A DNA stretch of 64,000 nt from Chelativorans salis (GCF_025336525.1 NZ_JAOCZP010000010.1:62001-126000); one strand, 5' to 3'; shown: positions 1 to 9,178, counted from the first letter of the stretch. Notes: generated from the sequence alone by a model not told the origin. A program made the numbers and translations.

Positions 1-678
1 CTTTGCAGTTTCGATCACAAGGAAGGCATTGATGAAGAGTGACTGACTGGCGTCCATACGCCCCGTCTCGTTTCCGAGGACGAACAGGGCAACAGCGTAA
101 CCAACAACCCATCCGATGGCGACGGTAACAAGATCGAGCAGACTGCAGCCAAAGGCTGCCAGGCTACGCTTCAGCCAAGGATTTGGTCCGCCCGGTGCCA
201 GCACCCAATTGGAAACCCGCTGGTAGACGGAACTCGCCAGCATTCGCGCCAGCCACAGGATTCCGATGACGACGACGATGACAATGCCAAGATCGAATGC
301 GGCCCTTGCGAGATTCGCCATCCTTTGGGACGAGATCGAGTTCAAGTCGCGGATGCGGTCATAGGCAGCACTGATCTGAGTTACGACACCCTCGGCAGCA
401 TTGCTTGTGACATCCGCGATCTGGCGAGCTAGGGAGACATCCTGTGCTTCCGGTGCCGCCGACGATGCTTCTCCGGCCGCAAGCCGTCGCAGTTCCGCAA
501 TCAATGCGTTCCGGGCAGCTTCATCCTCCAGGATATCCGCGATGGCTTCATAGCCCGGCTGCGGATCGCTCCCGGTCGGCTCCTGCCCTGTCGGAGCTTC
601 TGTCTGCGAGACAGCAGACGCCGTGAACAGAAGAAATCCGAGGAATGGAAGAAGAACGTGTCGAAGAAACGTCGGCAA
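1..678 (-). CDS. Mechanosensitive ion channel (MscS family), N-terminal part, cut by window edge
   Basis: The minus strand stays open from a TTG at 678 to the window edge, giving about 226 residues. A signal-peptide-like start (MPTFLRHVLLPFLGFLLF, ending near an ASA-type site) is followed by a Gln/Glu-rich periplasmic stretch, then a membrane segment rich in Ile/Val (LGIVIVVVIGILWLARML) and a second one (LLDLVTVAIGWVVGYAVALFVLG). This order matches the large periplasmic-domain MscS channels that open on membrane tension during hypo-osmotic shock. The pore helix and the C-terminal beta domain would lie outside the window. No in-frame ATG precedes the first membrane segment and an upstream stop lies near 751, so TTG is the best start. 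Family assignment is from topology and general resemblance. Confidence 0.6.
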   Translation of the reverse strand, partial: MPTFLRHVLLPFLGFLLFTASAVSQTEAPTGQEPTGSDPQPGYEAIADILEDEAARNALIAELRRLAAGEASSAAPEAQDVSLARQIADVTSNAAEGVVTQISAAYDRIRDLNSISSQRMANLARAAFDLGIVIVVVIGILWLARMLASSVYQRVSNWVLAPGGPNPWLKRSLAAFGCSLLDLVTVAIGWVVGYAVALFVLGNETGRMDASQSLFINAFLVIETAK

Positions 679-1089
679 GTGACAGCTCGAATCCAGAAAT
701 TGCGACTTGATGGTGTATGGTCGAGAATAGACAGACGGCCTGTTATTTCAACATTCGGCCTTCGAGAACGCTCTGGACCGCCTTAATCGAGCAGAAAACC
801 GCAATGCTGCAGCTGGGAATGCCGAACAACGCAATCGCGCTGAATACGACGCCGAAATGGAACGCGCCTTCGAAAGAAAGCGGCAGCAAGACGACAAGCC
901 GCAGCGATGGCACGGGCGGTCGGTGCGCTTTGCTGGCCCGGGGGTAGGTCACTCGCGATCTTGATCTCTCCCAAGCCCTCACGCGGGTAGCATAGAGCCG
1001 GCGGGCTGCGATGACACGACGGGCTGGGATTCAATTCTAGCGATCATCTCCCCCCTTTGTGATAATATCGTGGTGACGGGGAGGAGAAC
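679..1089. other. Intergenic stretch, no gene seen
   Basis: Only short overlapping reading frames on both strands, none with a convincing ribosome site or family resemblance. It separates the leftward channel gene from the rightward small genes and probably holds both promoters. Confidence 0.5.
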
Positions 1090-1332
1090 ATGATCGTCGA
1101 GCGGGCATTTGAGCCACATGCAGGCGTCTACACCCCTGAAGAGCTGGGCCTTTTGAGAGGGGTTGTCAGAGAAGCGTTGCGCAGATGCGGGCACGAACTG
1201 GATCAAGATCAGGTCGAAGCCGTCGCACGCATCGTGGTCGATGCCTATAGCGACGGCGTGTCGGACAGCGACCAATTGCTTGACATTGCAACCGCAGCCG
1301 CCATCGCCTGCCTCACCAATCCCGCGGCGTAG
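1090..1332 (+). CDS. Small hypothetical protein, 80 aa
   Basis: It begins at an ATG 6-12 bases behind a strong Shine-Dalgarno sequence (GGGGAGGAG). The product is soluble, acidic and probably helical, with a regular pattern of Leu/Val/Ala (TPEELGLLRGVVREALRR, VEAVARIVVDAY). No membrane segment or signal is seen. I do not recognise a named family; the helical periodicity and the strong ribosome site are the grounds for calling it a real gene. Confidence 0.65.
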   Translation: MIVERAFEPHAGVYTPEELGLLRGVVREALRRCGHELDQDQVEAVARIVVDAYSDGVSDSDQLLDIATAAAIACLTNPAA

Positions 1333-1489
1333 CTTGCAGGTCGCGCCAACCATCGACTGCGATTTGATCCAATTGGCAGCGCCTGCGGCGCGCGATGAAA
1401 TTCAGCAGATAGCAATGAAACCGATTGCCGTCTTTCTCTTATTCTTCGTCTTGAACATCGGCGGTGCTGGGGAGGCAACTCTGCCGCCT

Positions 1490-1517
1490 TTGCCGAAAAT
1501 TCGCGCTGTGCTATGAT
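1490..1517 (+). promoter_or_regulatory. Probable sigma-70 type promoter of the small secreted protein
   Basis: A TTGCCG box at 1490-1495 and a TATGAT box at 1512-1517 are separated by 16 bases, about 28 bases ahead of the start at 1545. Spacing and boxes are close to the alphaproteobacterial housekeeping consensus; not otherwise supported. Confidence 0.4.
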
Positions 1518-1544
1518 TAACCTGCGATAGACAGGGAGAGGCAG

Positions 1545-1700
1545 ATGACGATTAAGATTGTTCTGGCCGCCGCCGTACTGGTCCTCAGCCCGACCATTGC
1601 AATGGCCGCCTGCGCTAGTCATTCGCAAAGCGCCAGCCAGTGCACACAAGGGCAGGTCTGGAATGCTGAGATGCAAAAGTGCGTTGCGACTTCAAGCTGA
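1545..1700 (+). CDS. Small secreted Cys-containing protein, 51 aa
   Basis: An ATG follows the ribosome site AGGGAGAGG. The first 22 residues form a clean signal peptide (MTIKIVLAAAVLVLSPTIAMA-A). The mature part has three cysteines and ends with a QVWNAEMQKCV motif. This resembles a family of tiny secreted proteins frequent in Rhizobiales and Rhodobacterales, whose mature part has the form C..(S)C..G.VWD....CV; their function is unknown to me. It probably sits free in the periplasm. Its end runs directly into the remains of a parD gene. Confidence 0.7.
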   Translation: MTIKIVLAAAVLVLSPTIAMAACASHSQSASQCTQGQVWNAEMQKCVATSS

Positions 1701-1842
1701 CGCACGTGAGCTGCTGCGACACGAATAGGCCCAGCAGGCGGAGAAACTCGCTATCCTCCGGCGCGAAATCAGCATAGGGGTGGAAGCCGCCAACGCAGGA
1801 CGCGTCTCGAAGAAGAGTGTCAGTGACATTCTGATGAGGTGA
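1699..1842 (+). pseudogene. Remnant of a ParD-type antitoxin gene
   Basis: The frame ending at 1842 reads LLRHE-stop-AQQAEKLAILRREISIGV...AGRVSKKSVSDILMR. This is the typical C-terminal half of ParD antitoxins (helix, then IGxxxxxAGRVS, then a short tail). A TAG codon at 1726-1728 interrupts it and the N-terminal ribbon-helix-helix part is missing. It is followed, as expected for the pair, by a ParE-like fragment. Recognition is by motif only. Confidence 0.5.
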
Positions 1843-1861
1843 TGCTCGAATCGTCCAAGAG

Positions 1862-1990
1862 ATGAGACACGAGCTTGCCGAACCCGTAGAACGCGATATC
1901 AGGGACATCTTGCGAAATGTGATGCAGATGCCTCCCACGAGTGTGGGAAATCCGCTTCAGCCAAAAGGCAGCCGCACAGCTTTGACGTGA
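1862..1990 (+). pseudogene. Truncated ParE-type toxin fragment
   Basis: A 42-residue frame begins MRHELAEPVERDIRDILRNV, which matches the N-terminal strand and first helix of RelE/ParE toxins (xYxLxxxAERDxxDILR). The frame then diverges and ends early, so the catalytic core is missing. It lies 19 bases behind the ParD remnant, the usual gene order of parDE modules. Not expected to be functional. Confidence 0.5.
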
Positions 1991-1999
1991 TTGGGTCCA

Positions 2000-2524
2000 C
2001 TACGTCCGCTCTGCGGTCATATGATACATGCATTCCTGCGCGACAGCCCTTCGGGCCCTCGCTGCGCCCTCACGGGTGCAGGCTTCGGCGATCGACAGGC
2101 TGTTCTCGTAAAGGTGGTGCCGGGTGATCCGGCCGTCCTCGACGGTCAGGCGCAGCGCGAACGGACCCGCGAAGGACTTTCCCGTCGCACGTACGGTCCC
2201 CAACACGTGCCCCATCAGGACGGCGTCGGTGCCGTCGACGAGGAAGGTGTCGACGGAGGCGCGCGCATCTTCGGGCACGGTGTGCTCCATCAACTCCATG
2301 AACTGGGCAGCGCACTCGGCGGCGGTAGACCGCGGGCGGATCCACGGGACGGTGGGGTTCTCGGCGAGCAGCCAGTCGACCTCGTCGGCGAAGAGCGCGA
2401 CGGGCCGTCCGGTGTCTCCGGCCAGCCGGGCGGCGAGGAACTCCTGCACGACGGGCCGCGTGGCCTCGGCGACGGAATTCGCGGTGGCGGCTGAAATCGC
2501 CGTAGTGGTGGATTTGTCGGGCAT
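2000..2524 (-). CDS. NTF2-like / SnoaL-type small protein, 174 aa
   Basis: The start at 2524 (MPDKSTTTAISAATANSV) is chosen over the upstream ATG at 2695 because GAGGAAA stands at the right distance before it. The chain has the NTF2 fold signature: an N-terminal helix, ALFADEVDWLL, a middle helix pair, then the sheet strands TDAVLMGHVLGTVRATGKSF and LRLTVEDGRITRHHLYENS. Members are ketosteroid-isomerase-like enzymes or ligand-binding proteins; the substrate cannot be read from sequence. Third codon positions are almost all G or C, more so than in neighbouring genes, which suggests a high-GC donor such as an actinobacterium. Confidence 0.75.
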   Translation of the reverse strand: MPDKSTTTAISAATANSVAEATRPVVQEFLAARLAGDTGRPVALFADEVDWLLAENPTVPWIRPRSTAAECAAQFMELMEHTVPEDARASVDTFLVDGTDAVLMGHVLGTVRATGKSFAGPFALRLTVEDGRITRHHLYENSLSIAEACTREGAARARRAVAQECMYHMTAERT

Positions 2525-2840
2525 GGCACTTTCCTCGCTGCTACGACCGGTTCCCCGCGTCTGGCGATCGAACGTGGGCAGCCTGAACTTGCGAACGACG
2601 ACATGATGAACTGGGCGAAGAGAGGCCAGGGATAAGGGTTGCGAGCTTCTGGACACTTCTTCGATCTCGCTTGATGAGAGCGTTTCATACATCATCGAGC
2701 GCCTGAGCAGCTAGGACAGGAAACCACCCGACTGCAACCCACGAGAGCTGCGAACACGCGGCCTCCTTGCCGCGCTCAGGGTTTGATCGTCGCCATTGCA
2801 TGCTGCAGGTTTCCAGTGGTTAATCGGGATGCCGATCACA

Positions 2841-4442
2841 ATGACCGATATGACCGATCAAATCGATCACCTCTTTGCAGCCTGGGCAAAGCTCGATTCA
2901 CCGGGCGCAGCTGTTGCCGTCATGCAGGACGGTGAGATCGTGCTCAAGCGTGGATACGGAATGGCTAATCTGGATCATGATGTTCCGATCGAACCGTCAT
3001 CGATCTTTCACGCTGCATCCGTTTCGAAGCAGTTCACAGCCATGGCCGTCTACATGCTGGCCGGAGAAGGCAAACTGACTCTGGAGGATGACGCCCGGAG
3101 TTACATTCCCCAACTGCCGGATTTGGGCTTTCCCATCACACTGCGGCATCTCCTCCACCATACCAGTGGCCTGCGCGATCAATGGGATCTTCTGACGTTG
3201 GCCGGATGGCGATACTCAAAGGATTTGATAACGGACGATGACGTGCTCCGGCTCGTTTCCCGGCAGCGGACGCTCAACTTTCCGCCGGGAGCCCGTTTTC
3301 TCTACTGCAATACGGGCTACACCCTCTTGGCACAGGTGGTCCAGAACGTCACCGGTCAGTCCTTCCGGCAGTTCACCACGTCCCGCCTTTTCAAGGCACT
3401 GGGTATGGCTCGAACTTTCTTTCGCGACCGGCATGGCGAGGTCATAAAGGGCGTTGCCTATGGGTACCATCCGTGCGGCGAGGGTTTTGAAGCCGCGCCG
3501 ACGAATTTCGAAACGGTCGGTGCCACAAGCCTCCTGACAACCGTCGAAGACCTGGCTCTTTGGGATGCCAACTTCTACTCCGGTCTGGTTGGCGGGAAGT
3601 CAGTCTTCGACCAGATGCACCAGCGAGGCGTGCTCAACGACGGTTCGCTGACCGGCTATGGCGGCGGGGTCGGGCTGGGCACCTACCGCGGGTTCAATAT
3701 CGTTGAGCACACGGGAGGGGATGCCGGATATCGCTCGGACCTGATGCGCTTTCCCGAGCAAGGGCTTTCTATCGCGATCCTCAGCAATCTCTCTTCGATC
3801 GATCCGCCGGCTTTGGCCCGGCGCATCGCGGACATCGTTCTCAAGCCCATCCTCCCCGGCCAGCGAGAGAACCCACGCCGCGTGCCGACGATCGATTCAA
3901 TGCCGCAACTTGAGCTCGAAAGGCTGGCAGGCGTATACATCGATCCAGAGGATGGTGACCAAATTCTCCATCTCCACTACGGCAACGGAAAGCTGCTCGG
4001 CGGTGCGGCGGCGGCCAAAGAGCAAGCGTTCGAGCTAGAGCCGATGGGATCAGGCCACTTCCGCTACATTCTGTTTCCCCGGACCCAAATACTGGTGGAA
4101 GGCGACGGTGCATTGTCGCTTCTCGTCGATGACCGCCCGATTAACCGCTTCGTTCGGCTCGCCTCCTATTCATGCTCACCAGCAGAGTTAGAGGAATTTG
4201 TCGGAACCTATCGCAGTCCGGAAACGGGCTACGAGTATGACGTAGTGCTGTACGACGGCGGCCTTGCATCGCGCGCACTCAAGCAATTACCCCAGCCGAT
4301 GACTGTAATGGCAAAAGACCTGTTCGTTGAGGGACGTTCACGTCTCCGCTTTCGGCGAGACGATAAAGGAGTGGTTGCCGGGCTGGAGCTGAACAGTGAG
4401 CGAACGCGGAACTTCAATCTCGACCGCCTACCAAGTGAATAA
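2841..4442 (+). CDS. Serine hydrolase of the beta-lactamase / penicillin-binding protein family
   Basis: The N-terminal two thirds is a class C beta-lactamase-like domain. It has the active-site SVSK tetrad (SxxK) after SSIFHAA, a Tyr-x-Asn motif in FLYCNTGY, and HTGG (KTG equivalent) in VEHTGGDAGYRSD. The last 160 residues form a lipocalin-like extension (LAGVYIDPEDGDQI, LEEFVGTYRSPETGYEYDV) typical of this clan. Such proteins are mostly esterases or D-amino acid peptidases rather than true beta-lactamases. No signal peptide is visible. Several ATGs precede the domain (2796, 2829, 2841); I prefer 2841 (MTDMTDQIDHLFAAW) because related proteins begin there. Confidence 0.85.
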   Translation: MTDMTDQIDHLFAAWAKLDSPGAAVAVMQDGEIVLKRGYGMANLDHDVPIEPSSIFHAASVSKQFTAMAVYMLAGEGKLTLEDDARSYIPQLPDLGFPITLRHLLHHTSGLRDQWDLLTLAGWRYSKDLITDDDVLRLVSRQRTLNFPPGARFLYCNTGYTLLAQVVQNVTGQSFRQFTTSRLFKALGMARTFFRDRHGEVIKGVAYGYHPCGEGFEAAPTNFETVGATSLLTTVEDLALWDANFYSGLVGGKSVFDQMHQRGVLNDGSLTGYGGGVGLGTYRGFNIVEHTGGDAGYRSDLMRFPEQGLSIAILSNLSSIDPPALARRIADIVLKPILPGQRENPRRVPTIDSMPQLELERLAGVYIDPEDGDQILHLHYGNGKLLGGAAAAKEQAFELEPMGSGHFRYILFPRTQILVEGDGALSLLVDDRPINRFVRLASYSCSPAELEEFVGTYRSPETGYEYDVVLYDGGLASRALKQLPQPMTVMAKDLFVEGRSRLRFRRDDKGVVAGLELNSERTRNFNLDRLPSE

Positions 4443-4578
4443 TCGCTCTTGGACACTCGTTGCTCGTTCCAATGACGGAATGACCTGTAGCTCTCTACCC
4501 TGCGCAGTCGTTGACTATGACACTTCACGTCCATGATAGATGCGGCGCAAAAGACATTTGTCTCCGAGGAGAACGAGC

Positions 4579-4725
4579 ATGCCCTACGAATTGCAACCTG
4601 TCCGTTCGCCGGAAGACTGGCGTCATTTGCACCATATCAGACGCACTGTTCTCTTCACGCCCGAACGGCATTCCGTTGGCTATAACGAGAACCACCCGGA
4701 CGATCGCGCTGAAGGGAACATACGC
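4579..4725 (+). pseudogene. 5' fragment of a GNAT-family acetyltransferase gene
   Basis: A strong ribosome site (GAGGAGAAC) precedes an ATG at 4579, and the first 48 residues (YELQPVRSPEDWRHLHHIRR..VLF...YNENHPDD) are the usual N-terminal part of GNAT acetyltransferases. The frame then loses the family pattern and runs into the 3' end of the opposing transglycosylase gene, so the acetyl-CoA site is missing. It was probably cut by a rearrangement near 4725-4775. Confidence 0.55.
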
Positions 4726-4774
4726 CGAAGGCGTACTCTTCAGATCAAAGCATGCGAGGTAATTTTGCCCTATT

Positions 4775-5632
4775 TTAGCGATTGCGCAGCACGACGCACG
4801 ATGCATGCGCCGAGCGAAGCTTCGCACAAATGCCGTCGGCCTCCGCGCGCGTTTCGGCACCGAGCCGCACCGCATATATTCCCCTTGGCGCGTGCGCCGC
4901 GCGGATGCGGCTGACCACGGGTTCATATGCCGCCAGGAGAGTTTGGTGAGCGCTTCGGAGGCGCTCCCAGCTCCTTATGGCAACATCTCGCCGGACATTG
5001 CCTGCCACATGGACGCCCCACGGCTTCGTGAGAACGCTCGTCATCGCAGTAACGGAAGCAGCCGAGACTGGAAGCCGCATACAAGCTTCCTTGAAAGGAA
5101 GTTGCGGATCGAGCGGTTGGACTGGTGCCTCGGACGTTGCGTCGATGAATCTGTCAACCGGCTGTCCGAAAATCCCGAGCACGTACGCTTCTGTCTCCAG
5201 AGGGAGGAAGCCCCCACGTGATAGCCAACGCGAAACTCGCGCCTCGCCGGCGTTGTATGCAGCCGCTGCCAGACCGAGATTGCCGAATCTCTTTTGGAGG
5301 TCGGAAAGGTAGCTGACCGAAGCATGAATCGCCTGATCTACGTCAAAAGGATCTGCCAGCCCTCGCCGGGAAGCTGTTGCGGGCATGAACTGGGCAATGC
5401 CTTCCGCACCCCTGGGGCTGACCGCGTTTGGGTTGAACCGGCTCTCCTTCCAAAGCAGCCTGGCAATGAAATGCGGCGACAGGCGGTTGCGCGCACTTTG
5501 GTTCTCGATGAGGTGGCATACGCGACCAATCAGCTCCTCGCCTTTCATTTGCGCGCTTGAGGGAGTCGGCACACCGAACGCAACTGCAAGAACAAGCGCA
5601 ATCAAGTATGCGAACCGGCGCCGCCCTGCCAT
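4775..5632 (-). CDS. Lytic murein transglycosylase with SPOR-like tail
   Basis: This secreted cell-wall enzyme cleaves the glycan strands of peptidoglycan. The start at MAGRRRFAYLIALVLAV (5632) gives a signal peptide ending near SSAQ. The SLT domain follows: catalytic Glu in LLWKESRFNPNAVSPRGAEGIAQFMPATA and the AAAAYNAGEARVSRW motif. Such short transglycosylases are often coded near conjugation or secretion systems, but none is visible here. The last 40 residues (IYAVRLGAETRAEADGICAKL) look like a degenerate SPOR repeat, which binds denuded glycan. A longer in-frame start exists at 5653. Confidence 0.85.
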   Translation of the reverse strand: MAGRRRFAYLIALVLAVAFGVPTPSSAQMKGEELIGRVCHLIENQSARNRLSPHFIARLLWKESRFNPNAVSPRGAEGIAQFMPATASRRGLADPFDVDQAIHASVSYLSDLQKRFGNLGLAAAAYNAGEARVSRWLSRGGFLPLETEAYVLGIFGQPVDRFIDATSEAPVQPLDPQLPFKEACMRLPVSAASVTAMTSVLTKPWGVHVAGNVRRDVAIRSWERLRSAHQTLLAAYEPVVSRIRAAHAPRGIYAVRLGAETRAEADGICAKLRSAHASCVVLRNR

Positions 5633-5653
5633 GTATATGCGCTCCTGCATCAT

Positions 5654-6186
5654 CGGTTCCGCCCATCAAGCGTCAGGTGCCAACCCAGTTCTCAAAGTGA
5701 GCCCCGGATTGTTCGGACTCGGCGCACTCAGCCATGCGCCCTTGATTGCGCACCACGAGCCTGAGGATGAGATGCATCCCGAAACTGTGCCCGCAAACAT
5801 CCTTGTCTCCTCCGGTCCCGGAACATCCTTCATCACTCGAAGCCGCCGCCGGGAGAGCGGGTACCTGGACCATCCCGTCCTCCCTACCGCGCGCTGCGCG
5901 ATGGCAACCATGGACAAGGAATAGCACCAAAGATCGTTTGTGCAGATGGCGACTAAGGGCTTCGCTGTCATCCAACAGGGAACCATATGGTTCGACCGCT
6001 GCCATAGGCTTCCCGGCGACGGGGAAGCTACGCCCTCACGTCGGCTGCTTTGCGGGCGAGAGCAGCCGTCGCCATATCCGAAAGAGGCGTCCGGAATGGG
6101 TCGATCTTTCCGGTTCCCGGAGGTCGCAAGAGGGTGGAGAGACGGAGCAGACCTTCACTGCGCCAGGCAGGAGCCTTGTCAGTGTA
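5654..6186. other. Non-genic stretch, probably decayed sequence
   Basis: Frames of about 100 codons occur on both strands but none has a plausible ribosome site together with a recognisable motif. I see nothing I can name in it. Confidence 0.4.
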
Positions 6187-7184
6187 TCAAACCAAGGCCG
6201 AAAGCCGTTCTGCCGTCTCGGGCACACGCTTCAAACTTGCCTTGATCCGGGCACGCCAGCGAGGACCACGCGATAGCGCGTCCTCGTAGGCTTCCGCGAG
6301 CTCGTCTGGACGGTCCTCGGAAAGAACCGCCAACTCGGCCTGGCCCGGTCCTTTCGAGCCTTCAGCTGATCGGGCCCGCCATAGCGCCGATCGGCCACAA
6401 TCAGCTTGTGAATCGCGAAACGCTCGGGCCGCGGCACCTGAACCAGAACGCCGGAGCGGTAGAGAGCAACCGCACGAAGCGGGTCCGCGATCAGAAAGTT
6501 CAGGTAGTTCAGCGCCTGGGCACTCACCCCCAATGCAGGGAGCGGCTTGACCTTTTCGTCGCCGAAGGCCGGAGTCAGAAACTCGACCATTGCTTCCGAG
6601 TGGCTCTGCCGCCATTTCCAGACCGTCGATCGTTCATGCCGGGAACTGGATCAAACTTGAGCAACTTGAGGATATCGGCAGGGTTCTCTTCCAAAACAAC
6701 CGAGAGCCGTTCGAAACTGGCGAAATCAATGTCGCCGGTTTGGGCCAGTTCCTCGTAGTCCATGCGCACCCCGAGATCGCATTGGTAGAGGCTGTAGGCC
6801 GATGTCCCCACGAGGGTGCCACCAAGCCGGAATACCCTGCCCGCGAAAATGCGAGAAGTATCGAACCGGTCTCGCGATCGGTCGTGATGAAGCCTTCGGC
6901 CCGGAGTGTCTTAGCAAGCCTGGCCATCGGCTTCCGTCGCGCTTCCGCGTCGGCTTTCAGCGCTTCCGCACGTTCTAGGCGTGCACGCAGCTCCGGTTTG
7001 TCTTCGCGAGATACCGGCTCATCATCTCGGTCCCGATCCCGAAGCGCTCGTAGAGATAGGTTCGTCCGTCGCGCTGTCGCTCCTCGATGGTGCCAACCAG
7101 GCTGGAGGCCCTTTCGCCGAGATGAAGACGCAGCAGGTCCTGGTAGGCCACTACGGCCGGACGACTGTAAGCAACAATTTCCAT
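6187..7184 (-). pseudogene. Nucleotidyltransferase (GSU2403-like fold), broken by several frameshifts
   Basis: Pieces in all three minus frames add up to one protein. The order is MEIVAYSRPAVVAYQDLLRL (from 7184), EDKPELRARLERAEALKADA, the nucleotidyltransferase core FRLGGTLVGTSAYSLYQC with GDIDFASF, then FLTPAFGDEKVKPLPALGVS, PERFAIHKLIVADRR, and DRPDELAEAYEDALSRGPRW (to 6190). At least four frame changes are needed, so it is inactive. The GG...GT...D.D pattern marks the MNT/DNA polymerase beta superfamily, whose stand-alone members are often toxins or defence proteins. A perfect 13-bp palindrome sits just upstream. Confidence 0.7.
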
Positions 7185-7202
7185 ATCTCTCCATTCCTCG
7201 CC

Positions 7203-7236
7203 ATGTGTGCATCAAAAAAATTATTGATGCACACAT
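7203..7236. promoter_or_regulatory. 13-bp inverted repeat upstream of the nucleotidyltransferase remnant
   Basis: ATGTGTGCATCAA (7203-7215) and TTGATGCACACAT (7224-7236) are perfect inverted arms around the loop AAAAATTA. The site lies 19-52 bases ahead of the start at 7184, where an operator overlapping the promoter would be expected. It may be a binding site for an autoregulator; no regulator gene is adjacent. Confidence 0.5.
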
Positions 7237-7674
7237 CAACCTTCCGGGAGACAGGCTGTCTCATCCGACGGGTGGAGAAAGGCCTCGGCGCAAATTGCCG
7301 TTGCGCTGCTCTCAGCCTTCAAAGTCATCGAGGCGGTCGGTCGCCAGTGCCGGAGCATGAACCTGGGGTCCGCTTCAGAGCGTCCAGATCGCCGCCGGAA
7401 TGACCGGAGTTGATGCGCTGACGCGCGTAAGTGGAAGATCGCGCCCCATATAACTCTTGCTGTCTACGAGGCCCCGACCAGGAGCTTCACGAGAACGCTC
7501 GGCCTTATTTCCCATCCACCCCTTCCGAAATGGGGAGCCGTTCGAAGGACGTTGGAGAGAGCTCCGAACCGACAGGGACGAAGGAAAGTTATCCGAATGG
7601 CAGCAACGGGGCGCTCCACTTAAGTGCAAAAAGCGAAGACGAAAAAATACGCTCTGACCGGTACCGATCCCTAT
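7237..7674. other. Intergenic stretch, no gene seen
   Basis: Between the 7203-7236 palindrome and the end of tctA. Short frames on both strands have no ribosome site and no family resemblance. No clear terminator hairpin followed by T residues was found for the tct operon. Confidence 0.4.
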
Positions 7675-9162
7675 CTAAGGACGCCGACGCCATGCTCTTG
7701 CCCAGCCAACGAGCAGTGAAGCCCAGACGAGAATGACGAGAATGCCGAGACCGGCAGCGATCGGCCGCTCGAAAAAGGAGAAGAAGGAGCCGCCAGACTT
7801 GATCATGGAGGTCACGAAGTTCTTCTCCAGGATCGGCCCGATGACGATCCCAAGGATGCATGGGGCAAGGGGGATTTCGTTTTCCTCCATGAAGAAGCCG
7901 AGGACGCCGAACGCCAGCATCACGATAACGCCGTACATGGAGTTGGTGGATGCAAAGGCGCCCACGATGCAGAAGGCGAGGATGATGGGCATCAGTACGG
8001 CGCGCGGCACCTGCAGCAGTCGCTTGGCGAGCTTGATCGCCACCCATCCGAGCGGGATCAGCACGAGATTGGCGAGCACGAAGATGAGGAACACCGCATA
8101 GATGTTCTGCGGATTGAAAAGAAACAGCGTCGGGCCTGGGTTCAGCCCCTTGACGTAGAGCACGCCGATGACGATGGCGGTGATGGTGTCACCGGGAATG
8201 CCGAAGACGAGTGCCGGGATCCAGGCGCTCGAGAGCGAAGAGTTGTTGGCCGAGGTGCTTTCGACGATACCCTCTATATGGCCCGTTCCAAACTTCTCGG
8301 GCGTCCGGGAGAACCTGCGGCTGATGGCATAGCTCACCCAGGCGGCGATGTCGGCGCCGGCACCGGGTAATGCGCCGATGATCGTGCCGAGGATGTTGCC
8401 TCGCAACTGCTGGCGCCAGTAGGTGACGATGAGGCCGCCCCAGTGACGAAACACGTTGCCTACACGCTCCTGCACAATCTCCCAGCGCGGCGCGCCGGCG
8501 GCAATGTTGCGCAGCACCTCCGAGACGGCAAACAGCCCGATCATCGCCGGGATGAAGTCGATGCCGGCCAGCATCTCGGTCGAGCCGAAGGTGAAGCGCG
8601 GCACGCCTGCGGGATTATTGAGGCCGATGGTGGCGACGAACAACCCGATGCACAGGCTTATCACGCCGTTGATGGGGGAGGCGACACTGAGGAAGGCTGC
8701 GCAGGTGAGGCCGAGCAGCGCCATCCAGAAATATTCGAAGGAGGAGAACTTAAGCGCAATCTCCGCGAGCGTGGGTGCTGCGAATATGAGTACCGCCGTG
8801 CCGAAGAGCCCGCCGATCGCGGAAAACAGCAGGTTCGCGCCCAGCGCAAGCTCCGCCTGCCCCTTGCGGGTGAGCGCATAGGCCTCTTCCGCGTAGGCCG
8901 CCGAGGCTGGTGTGCCCGGAATGCGCAGGAGTGTTCCCGGAATGTCGCCGGCAAAGATCGCCATCGCCGCGCAGGTCACCATGGTGCCGACGGCCGGCAC
9001 CGGGTCCATGAAGAAGGTGATCGGCACGAGGAGCGCGATCGCCATGGTCGCGGTCAATCCTGGAATCGCGCCGACCAGGAGCCCGAATAGTGCGGCTGAA
9101 AGAACCGCGGCAAGGACCTGCCAGGTGGCAACCAGTTCGAAAGCGGCGGCAATGGCGTCCAT
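7675..9162 (-). CDS. tctA: Tripartite tricarboxylate transporter large membrane subunit TctA
   Basis: This is the 12-TM permease subunit of a secondary, binding-protein-dependent carboxylate transporter in the inner membrane. The start at 9162 (MDAIAAAFELVATWQVLAAV) fits the family; upstream codons in the same frame are an extension into tctB. Family hallmarks are VGAIPGLTATMAIALLVP near the N-terminus, FAGDIPGTLLRIPGTPASAA, and LGTIIGALPGAGADIAAWVSY in the middle, the internally duplicated Gly/Pro loops of TctA. It is the last gene of tctC-tctB-tctA, which appears to be one leftward operon with only 16 bases between tctB and tctA. The substrate is unknown. Confidence 0.93.
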   Translation of the reverse strand: MDAIAAAFELVATWQVLAAVLSAALFGLLVGAIPGLTATMAIALLVPITFFMDPVPAVGTMVTCAAMAIFAGDIPGTLLRIPGTPASAAYAEEAYALTRKGQAELALGANLLFSAIGGLFGTAVLIFAAPTLAEIALKFSSFEYFWMALLGLTCAAFLSVASPINGVISLCIGLFVATIGLNNPAGVPRFTFGSTEMLAGIDFIPAMIGLFAVSEVLRNIAAGAPRWEIVQERVGNVFRHWGGLIVTYWRQQLRGNILGTIIGALPGAGADIAAWVSYAISRRFSRTPEKFGTGHIEGIVESTSANNSSLSSAWIPALVFGIPGDTITAIVIGVLYVKGLNPGPTLFLFNPQNIYAVFLIFVLANLVLIPLGWVAIKLAKRLLQVPRAVLMPIILAFCIVGAFASTNSMYGVIVMLAFGVLGFFMEENEIPLAPCILGIVIGPILEKNFVTSMIKSGGSFFSFFERPIAAGLGILVILVWASLLVGWARAWRRRP

Positions 9163-9178
9163 GTTCCAGCTTTCCCGG

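Noticed and set aside
1615-1938. 107-codon minus frame
   Set aside because: Antisense of the ParDE relics, which carry recognisable motifs on the plus strand.
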